64,000 bases of DNA from Halorubrum depositum. Its GTDB lineage: Archaea; Halobacteriota; Halobacteria; Halobacteriales; Haloferacaceae. The translations under genes and the position numbers were made by a program. Shown here piece by piece: positions 54,300 to 64,000 of the stretch (the first letter of the stretch is position 1; the number at the start of each line of letters is the position of its first letter). The notes beneath the pieces were generated by a model. It did no database searches. It was given only the letters and a program-made list of their open reading frames with translations, and was not told the origin of the DNA. The stretch spans positions 682,001 through 746,000 of the forward strand of contig NZ_VCNM01000002.1 of NCBI RefSeq assembly GCF_007671725.1, read 5' to 3'.

Positions 54300-54372
54300 C
54301 GGGCGCGACGGGATTCGAACCCGCGATCGAGAGGTTAGGAACCTCTCGCCCTGTCCGCTAGGCCACGCGCCC
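54300..54372 (-). tRNA. tRNA-Arg (anticodon CCU)
   Basis: A full 73-nt cloverleaf on the minus strand: acceptor GGGCGCG/CGCGCCC, D stem GCCU/GGGC, anticodon stem AGAGG/CCUCU with loop UUCCUAA (anticodon CCU, reading AGG), five-base variable loop, and T arm GCGGG-UUCGAAU-CCCGU. Discriminator base G. No CCA is encoded and there is no intron. tatA lies 53 bp further right on the same strand. Confidence 0.95.
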
Positions 54373-54425
54373 AACGCGGTGGAGAAAACGTCGCAGCGGG
54401 GATCGGTCGGCGTCGCCGAGCCGGT

Positions 54426-54713
54426 CTACGCGCTCGTCTCTTTCTCGGTCTCGAGGTCCTCGAGCTCCTCGTCCTCGTCGGCGTCGACCGTCGAGTCCGC
54501 GTCGACCGCCGACTCCTCGTCGCCCTCTTGCATCTGTTTCAGTTCGTCCTCTACCTCCTCGCGTCCCTTCTTGAACTCGCCCATCGCCTGGCCGGTCGAC
54601 CGAGCGAGCTTCGGAATCTTGTTCGCCCCGAACAGGAGGACCAGCACGAGCAGGATGATGAGGAGCTCCGGGCCCGCCGGGATGCCGCCGATCAGTGGAA
54701 TCGCACTTACCAT
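54426..54713 (-). CDS. tatA: Twin-arginine translocase subunit TatA
   Basis: 95 residues. One membrane helix (PELLIILLVLVLLFG), the FGANKIPKLARSTGQAMGEFKKG hinge and amphipathic helix are the TatA signature; the acidic tail is a halophilic addition. TatA forms the pore-like oligomer for folded-protein export. The window has two twin-arginine lipoprotein precursors that would use it. GACTATAGTC at 54739-54748 is a perfect palindrome containing a TATA core at the right distance for a leaderless promoter. Confidence 0.92.
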   Translation of the reverse strand: MVSAIPLIGGIPAGPELLIILLVLVLLFGANKIPKLARSTGQAMGEFKKGREEVEDELKQMQEGDEESAVDADSTVDADEDEELEDLETEKETSA

Positions 54714-54738
54714 CTCTGTCCCGGAGTAACCCTCTTGC

Positions 54739-54750
54739 GACTATAGTCTT
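54739..54750 (-). promoter_or_regulatory. tatA promoter, TATA within a 10 bp palindrome
   Basis: AAGACTATAGTC read on the minus strand; the palindrome GACTATAGTC is 26-35 bp before the tatA ATG. Being symmetric, it could in principle also bind a dimeric regulator. Confidence 0.45.
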
Positions 54751-54873
54751 TTTGCCTCGGTGAGCCGACGGCGAGTCGTCGTTGGACGGCCAACGCGCCG
54801 AGAATTCCGCCTTCCCGGAGAGTCGGTCGACGAACGTCGAAACCGTGATACGCCCGGGGCGTAATCGGGAGGT

Positions 54874-55356
54874 ATGACGACAGTCGGCGACGACGCCCCC
54901 GACTTCACCGCCTCGCTCGTTGACGGCGACATCGAACCGTTCCGGCTGGACGACCGCCTCGGCGACGAGCCCGTGGTGCTCGCCTTCTTCCCGGCCGCCT
55001 TCTCGAACACCTGCACCGACGAGATGGAGGCGCTCCGCGACGAGTTCGACCGCGGCGACTGCACCCTGTTCGGCGTGAGCACCGATCTCCCGCACGCGCT
55101 CGCGGCCTACCGGACGCAGTACGAGCTCCCGTTCGGGCTCGTGGGCGACCCCGACCACCGCGCGATCGAGGCGTACGACGTCATCGAGGACTTCGAACAC
55201 TACGGCGTCGAGACGGTCGCGCAGCGGGCCGTCTTCGTGATCGACGGCGACGGCGTCGTGACGTACCGCTGGCTCGCGGAGCACTCGGGACAGGAACCGG
55301 ACTACGACGCGCTCGACGAGGCGGTCGACGAGGCGGCCGACGAGGCGGCGGCGTAG
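54874..55356 (+). CDS. Peroxiredoxin (AhpC/TSA, redoxin type)
   Basis: 160 residues. AFFPAAFSNTCTDEMEALRDEF holds the peroxidatic cysteine in the PxxxxxxxC arrangement (near residue 48). A second cysteine in RGDCTLFGVS might resolve it. The overall blocks ALAAYRTQYELPFGLVGDPD and RAVFVIDGDGVVTYRW are those of AhpE/BCP-like enzymes that reduce peroxides. It is convergent with the AMP-ligase gene, which ends 6 bp away. Confidence 0.92.
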   Translation: MTTVGDDAPDFTASLVDGDIEPFRLDDRLGDEPVVLAFFPAAFSNTCTDEMEALRDEFDRGDCTLFGVSTDLPHALAAYRTQYELPFGLVGDPDHRAIEAYDVIEDFEHYGVETVAQRAVFVIDGDGVVTYRWLAEHSGQEPDYDALDEAVDEAADEAAA

Positions 55357-55362
55357 GTCGCC

Positions 55363-57453
55363 TCAGGCCGCGTCGCGGAGGTCCGCCAGCGACTCCGGGT
55401 TCTCCATCGAGGAGAGGTCGCCGGGGTCCTCGCCCCTGTACACCGACTCGATCGCGCGCCGGATGATCTTCCCGGACTGCGTCTTCGGGAAGGCGTCGAC
55501 GAACAGGAGCTCGCGCGGCCGGAACGGCTTGCCGTGTTCCTCGCCGACCAGCTCGCGCAGCTCCTCGCGGAGCCCGTCGCTGGGCTTGACGCCGGGTTCG
55601 AGGACGACGTACGCGACCACCGCGGTGCCGGTGGTGTCGTCCGGGACGCCCACCGCGGCCGCCTGGTTGACGGCGTCGTGATCGATGAGCACGCCCTCGA
55701 TCTCGGCCGGGCCGACCTTGCGGCCGGCGACGTTGAGCGCGTCGTCGGCGCGCCCGTGGAGGAGCCAGAAGCCGTCCGCGTCCCTCTGCGCGAAGTCGCC
55801 GTGGTCCCAGAGGCCTTCCCACGTCGACCAGTACTCCTCGAGGTAGCGCTCGTCGCCGGACCACAGCGACTTCGTCATGGACGGGCAGGAGTCGCGGGCG
55901 ACGAGGTAGCCGCGCTCTCCCTCGTCTCTCACCGACTCGCCGCTCTCGTCGACGATGTCGACGTCCATCCCGAGCCCCGGACCGCCGAGCGTGCAGGGTT
56001 TGAGGGGTTGGTTCGGCATCGGCATCAGGAAGCAGCCGCAGATCTCCGTGCCGCCGGAGATGTTTATTATCGGGCAGTCGCCGCCGCCGACAGCGTCGTA
56101 GAACCACCGCCACGACTCCGGGTCCCACGGCTCGCCGGTGGAGCCTAAGATTCGGAGCGATGAGAGGTCGTGCCCCTCGACCCACTCGTCGTCTCCGACT
56201 CCATCGGAGTCGGACGGCTCGTCAGACGCAGTCTGACGGCTGCCGTGCTTGCGGAGCGCCCGGATCGCGGTCGGCGAGATGCCGAACTGGGTGATCCCGT
56301 GTCGGTCGATCAGCTCCCAGAACCGGTCGGGCTCGGGGTGGTCGGGCGCGCCCTCGTACATCATCACGGTCCCGCCGAAGGCGTGGTTCCCGATCAGCGT
56401 CCACGGCCCCATCATCCAGCCGATGTCGCTCACCCAAAAGAACCGGTCGGCGGGCTTCTGGTCGAAGCCGAAGTGGATCTCCTTCGCGCACTGCGTGAGG
56501 ACGCCCGCGTGTGTGTGGACGATCCCCTTCGGCTCGCCCGTCGTCCCCGAGGAGTACAGCAGCATGGACTCCTGGTCGCTCGGGAGCCGCTTCGTCTCGT
56601 AGTCGGTCGACTGCGACGCGATCGCCTCGTCCCACGTGGCGTCGCGGTCGGAGTCCCACGGGACCGGGTCTTCGGAGTCGCCGTCGACGCTCCCGGCGTC
56701 GGCGTCGCCCGCGGGCGTCGCGCCCAGTCGGTCGTACACCACCGCGTGCTCGACGTGGCCCGCGTCCGCGATCGCCTCGTCGGCGGTCGCCTTCAGCCGG
56801 ACCTCGCTCCCGCGGCGGTAGAAGCCGTCGCCGGTGAACATGACCGCCGGCTCGGCGTCGGCGATCCGGGTCGCCACCGCGTCGGTGCCGAAGCCGGAGA
56901 AGATCGGGACCGCGATCGCGCCGACTTTCAGGCAGCCGTAGAGGATCGAGACGACCTCGGGCACCATCGGCATGTACAGCCCGACGGTGTCGCCGGTCTC
57001 GACGCCGACGGTCTCCAGGTAGTTGGCGACGCGGTTCGTCTGCCGGGCCAATTCGTGGAAGGTGACCTCGCGGACGTCGCCGGGCTCGCCCTCCCAGATC
57101 AGCGCGACCCGGTTCCGGTTCGGCGAGTCGACCGCGGCGTGGCGGTCGACGACGTTGTGGGCGACGTTGATCTCGCCGCCGGGGTACCAGTCGGTGAACT
57201 GCGGGCCGTCGGTGTCATCGCGGACTTCGTCGTACTCGCTATAAAACTCGATGTCGAGGTAGTCGACGATCTCGTCCCAGAACCAGTCGACGCCGGACGC
57301 CGGCTCGCCCGGGACTTCCGAGGTGGTGCGCTCGATCAGCGCCTCGTAGTCGTCGATCCCGTACTCGCGCATGAACGCGGCGACGTTCGTCGACTCGGCG
57401 AACGCCTCGCGCGGCTCGTGTACGACCTCGTCTATCCCCTCGTACTCGTCCAT
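55363..57453 (-). CDS. Acetyl-CoA synthetase-like AMP-forming acyl-CoA ligase
   Basis: 696 residues. LLYSSGTTGEPKGIVHTHAG is the AMP-binding P-loop, GRADDALNVAGRKVGPAEIE the hinge motif, and KTQSGKIIRR carries the catalytic lysine. An N-terminal acetyl-CoA-synthetase cap domain (FWDEIVDYLDIEF) is present. It activates a short-chain acid, probably acetate or propionate, through an acyl-adenylate. AAAATTACTTA at 57482-57492 lies at promoter distance. Substrate is inferred; haloarchaea carry several such paralogues. Confidence 0.88.
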   Translation of the reverse strand: MDEYEGIDEVVHEPREAFAESTNVAAFMREYGIDDYEALIERTTSEVPGEPASGVDWFWDEIVDYLDIEFYSEYDEVRDDTDGPQFTDWYPGGEINVAHNVVDRHAAVDSPNRNRVALIWEGEPGDVREVTFHELARQTNRVANYLETVGVETGDTVGLYMPMVPEVVSILYGCLKVGAIAVPIFSGFGTDAVATRIADAEPAVMFTGDGFYRRGSEVRLKATADEAIADAGHVEHAVVYDRLGATPAGDADAGSVDGDSEDPVPWDSDRDATWDEAIASQSTDYETKRLPSDQESMLLYSSGTTGEPKGIVHTHAGVLTQCAKEIHFGFDQKPADRFFWVSDIGWMMGPWTLIGNHAFGGTVMMYEGAPDHPEPDRFWELIDRHGITQFGISPTAIRALRKHGSRQTASDEPSDSDGVGDDEWVEGHDLSSLRILGSTGEPWDPESWRWFYDAVGGGDCPIINISGGTEICGCFLMPMPNQPLKPCTLGGPGLGMDVDIVDESGESVRDEGERGYLVARDSCPSMTKSLWSGDERYLEEYWSTWEGLWDHGDFAQRDADGFWLLHGRADDALNVAGRKVGPAEIEGVLIDHDAVNQAAAVGVPDDTTGTAVVAYVVLEPGVKPSDGLREELRELVGEEHGKPFRPRELLFVDAFPKTQSGKIIRRAIESVYRGEDPGDLSSMENPESLADLRDAA

Positions 57454-57504
57454 CTCGTCCGGCCGTTTTCGCGGTGACCGTAAGTAATTTTCCTGAAATT
57501 CGGG

Positions 57505-57891
57505 CTACCGCGGGTCGGCGCACTCGCCGGCGACCGCGACGTTGCCGGCGTCGACGGCGACCGTCCCGTCGTACAGGGCGCAGACGCCGGCGTCCCACGC
57601 GAGCCGTCCCTCCCAGTCGGCGCCCGTCACGACGACCTCGTGCCGGCCGGTCTCGCCGACGGTCACCTCGAACGCGCGGGCAACGCCGGCGTCGACGCGG
57701 TCGGACGTCTCCTCGTACGTCGTCCCGTCGTCGCCCTCGACGACCACGTTCACGTCGACGGGGGCGTCCCCGTCGTTCCGGACGGTCAGGTCGAGTCGGC
57801 CGGCGTCGGTCTCGCCGAGGCCGAGACAGCCCGCGGCCGCTCCCGTCGTCGCGGTCGCGGCCGTCGCCGCGAGGAGTTCGCGTCTGTGCAC
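57505..57891 (-). CDS. Small twin-arginine lipoprotein
   Basis: 128 residues with a GTG start placing HRRELLAATAATATTGAAAGCLG at the N-terminus: a twin-arginine-like signal and a lipobox with Cys near residue 20. The mature domain is a beta-sandwich-like stretch (LDLTVRNDGDAPVDVNVVVEGDDG and AFEVTVGETGRHEVVVTG) with two further cysteines that could pair. Probably anchored on the outside of the cell membrane. Function unknown. Confidence 0.7.
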   Translation of the reverse strand: MHRRELLAATAATATTGAAAGCLGLGETDAGRLDLTVRNDGDAPVDVNVVVEGDDGTTYEETSDRVDAGVARAFEVTVGETGRHEVVVTGADWEGRLAWDAGVCALYDGTVAVDAGNVAVAGECADPR

Positions 57892-58021
57892 GGGCGCACG
57901 TCGTCGTCGCGGAACTTGAACCCCGGACACGCGAGCGTCGGGAGACCGCGCATTCGTATGAAAACGGCCGACCGCGTCGGGAGATCGGTTCCGGTCGACG
58001 CGGTCGGGTCGGTCAGCGCGC

Positions 58022-62538
<4,517 letters not shown>

Positions 62539-62619
62539 GCCGGCGCACGCGCACGCGGGCGTGAAGAACCCCCAGACGGCGCCGGCGTAGTCCCGGCCCA
62601 CCCCGTCCGCGGGCCCGAG

Positions 62620-63585
62620 TTACTTCGCGCCGTCCGGCCCGCCGTGGCCCCCGTCTCGGCGGTCGTCGAGGAACGCTCGCGCGCGCTCGACGACGGACGC
62701 GCGGAACCGGGCGGTGTCGACCCCGGCCGGGTCAGTCTGCTCCTCCCCGAACCGGAGTGGCGTCTCCCTGGCGACCGCCTCGACGGTCCGGTCCGCGAGG
62801 GCGTCGACCGTCGCCGGCTCGCCGCGCCGTTCGAGGGTCGCGAGGACGCCTTCGAACCGCCCTCGTCCGGCGTGGACCGCGGCGAGGTCGTCGGGGTCGG
62901 GCGGGTCCGGCTCCCGGGCGCCTCTCGCGCGGCCGTCTCCCGCATCGCCGTCACCGACGCCCGCCTCCATCGCGATCGTCCCGCGTCCGCCGCGTTTGTT
63001 TCGGACCACGACGCCCGCAACCGGGCCGTCGCGCCACGCCGACGCCGGGACCGCGTACCCGTCGGGATCGAAGTCGCGGGCGTTCACCTCGCGCGCCAGC
63101 GCGTTCACCGGGTCGAGCCCGACCCCCTCGAAGATCGCCGCGGCGGCGTCGGGCGGTCGGAACGCTCCGTCCGATGCTCCGATCTCCAACCTCCCGTCCG
63201 CACCCGTCGCCCCACCTCCGTCCGCACCCACCCAGACGTCGGTGCCGAGGAACGGCGGGATCCGGTCCCAGTCGTAGTCGATGCGGCGACTGTGGGGCGC
63301 GACGCCGAGGAACGTCACGCCGGCGGGGTCGGCGACGGCCTCCCGGAGCGCGTCCCGGTCGAACCGGTCGCGAACGTGTCGGACCGCGGGCCGGAGCGCG
63401 AGCGGGACGGCGTCGAGGTCGGGGTACGTCGCGTCCGGACCGCCGAACCGGAGGAGCCCGGAGTCGTCCATGCTGAACCGAAGCCCCGTTCCGTCGATCA
63501 GTTCGAGGAGCCAGAGGTGTCCCTCGAGGAGGTCGTCGGGCGCTTCCGGGTCGTCGAGGTCTGGGAGCGGCGGGAATCGGTGCAT
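62620..63585 (-). CDS. RNA-ligase-like protein lacking the nucleophilic lysine (tentative)
   Basis: 321 residues. The segment WLLELIDGTGLRF at residues 25-37 lines up with motif I of RNA/DNA ligases (E-K-x-D-G-x-N/x-x-R), but the adenylated lysine is Leu29. FLGVAPHSRRIDYDWDRIPPF at 92-112 followed by GTDVW resembles the motif III region (IDY, then FDVW), again without its glutamate. GVVVRNKRG resembles motif IV-V. This suggests a non-catalytic nucleotidyltransferase fold. It starts 117 bp after gyrB on the same strand, in the opposite end position of the operon. Recognition is by eye only. Confidence 0.5.
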   Translation of the reverse strand: MHRFPPLPDLDDPEAPDDLLEGHLWLLELIDGTGLRFSMDDSGLLRFGGPDATYPDLDAVPLALRPAVRHVRDRFDRDALREAVADPAGVTFLGVAPHSRRIDYDWDRIPPFLGTDVWVGADGGGATGADGRLEIGASDGAFRPPDAAAAIFEGVGLDPVNALAREVNARDFDPDGYAVPASAWRDGPVAGVVVRNKRGGRGTIAMEAGVGDGDAGDGRARGAREPDPPDPDDLAAVHAGRGRFEGVLATLERRGEPATVDALADRTVEAVARETPLRFGEEQTDPAGVDTARFRASVVERARAFLDDRRDGGHGGPDGAK

Positions 63586-63738
63586 GATGGAGCGGTCGAG
63601 CGACCGACCTGAGCCTCCGACCCGCAGCGGGTTGGCTCTTTGGGAGGCCCCGAGCGGCGCCGCTCGGCCCGTCGCGTCGCCGGCGGCGTGCCTCCCGTTC
63701 CCACAGCTACAAGCGGCCGCCCGCCGTACCGACTCGCG

Positions 63739-64000
63739 ATGTTACCGATCGCGGACGCATTCGAGCACGACTACCGGGGCTGTGAGATCCTGTACGGACG
63801 CGGTCGCGCGAGCGACCTGAGCGCGGTCCTCGGCGACCGGGGACTCGGCGACGCGCTCGTCGTCTGCGGCTCCAACGTCGGCGCCAACGACGACCTGATG
63901 GACCCGATCCGCGAGGGGCTCGGCGACCGGCTCGCGGGCGTCTTCGACGGCACGACCCCGGACAAGCGGGTCGAGACGGCGTACGACCTCCTCGATAAGC
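63739..64000 (+). CDS. Iron-type alcohol dehydrogenase family protein, N-terminal part (cut by window edge)
   Basis: The first 87 codons are present. IADAFEHDYRGCEILYGRGRASDL with GDALVVCGSNVGANDDLM and VFDGTTPDKRVETAYDLL fits the N-terminal Rossmann-like domain of iron-containing alcohol dehydrogenases, where the substrate-proximal helix follows. The rest, including metal ligands, lies outside. It could be an alcohol, glycerol or related polyol dehydrogenase; substrate cannot be inferred from this part. Confidence 0.75.
   Translation, partial: MLPIADAFEHDYRGCEILYGRGRASDLSAVLGDRGLGDALVVCGSNVGANDDLMDPIREGLGDRLAGVFDGTTPDKRVETAYDLLDK

Overview
The window is a stretch of high-GC archaeal chromosome from a halophilic archaeon (Halobacteria). 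The evidence is the strongly acidic proteins, aspartate/glutamate-rich tails, many GTG starts, TATA-type promoters about 26 bp upstream of start codons (leaderless transcripts), twin-arginine signal peptides, and archaeal information-processing genes (aCPSF1, RNase P protein subunits, proteasome alpha subunit, transcription factor S, SBDS). A Halorubrum-like genus is my guess from general character only. I see no insertion sequence, CRISPR array or prophage; the window reads as mostly core chromosome with one large surface-appendage locus.

Layout. 1-5072 is one branched-chain amino acid operon (ilvB end, ilvN, ilvC, a 21-codon ORF, leuC, leuD, leuB), mostly with ATGA/GTGA start-stop overlaps. 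5167-13371 is a mixed set: a UPF0212 protein, a self-contained HTH-CBS regulator, purM, a membrane metalloprotease overlapping a TraB-family membrane protein, a membrane-tethered winged-helix regulator, a bifunctional-nuclease-domain protein, a thioesterase, and a GIY-YIG/DUF393 pair. 13482-16421 is a zinc-type ABC importer (znuA-znuC-znuB). 16561-20861 holds a YbaK editing domain protein, SBDS, a small zinc protein, a beta-propeller/UnbV protein and a DICT sensory protein.

20995-28718 is the glycerol catabolic locus: glpABC on the minus strand diverges from glpK and a polytopic glpX-like protein on the plus strand, separated by a 406 bp control region with a dyad next to a TATA-like element. 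29280-41951 carries a Cdc6-like AAA protein, phosphoglycolate phosphatase, MOSC protein, the RNase P (rnp3, rnp2) - proteasome (psmA) cluster, the aCPSF1 termination nuclease with an apparently long leader, methylglyoxal synthase, TFS and AlaX.

42102-53333 is the most interesting part. It is a type IV-filament-like system with a 1281-residue secretion ATPase, a 682-residue double TadC/PilC-like membrane platform, and five overlapping genes for small proteins with one N-terminal hydrophobic segment. A convergent sixth gene encodes a 600-residue paralogue of the last subunit with a beta-solenoid-like C-terminal half. All six candidates carry an Asp/Glu-Arg-Ala/Gly motif directly before the hydrophobic segment, as expected of prepilin-peptidase substrates.

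53443-64000 has a DUF1405 membrane protein, tRNA-Arg(CCU) beside a palindromic repeat patch, tatA, a peroxiredoxin, an acetyl-CoA-synthetase-like ligase, a small lipoprotein, the gyrBA operon with a dyad over its likely start site, a protein resembling nucleotidyltransferase-type RNA ligases but lacking the catalytic lysine, and the start of an iron-type alcohol dehydrogenase gene cut by the window edge.
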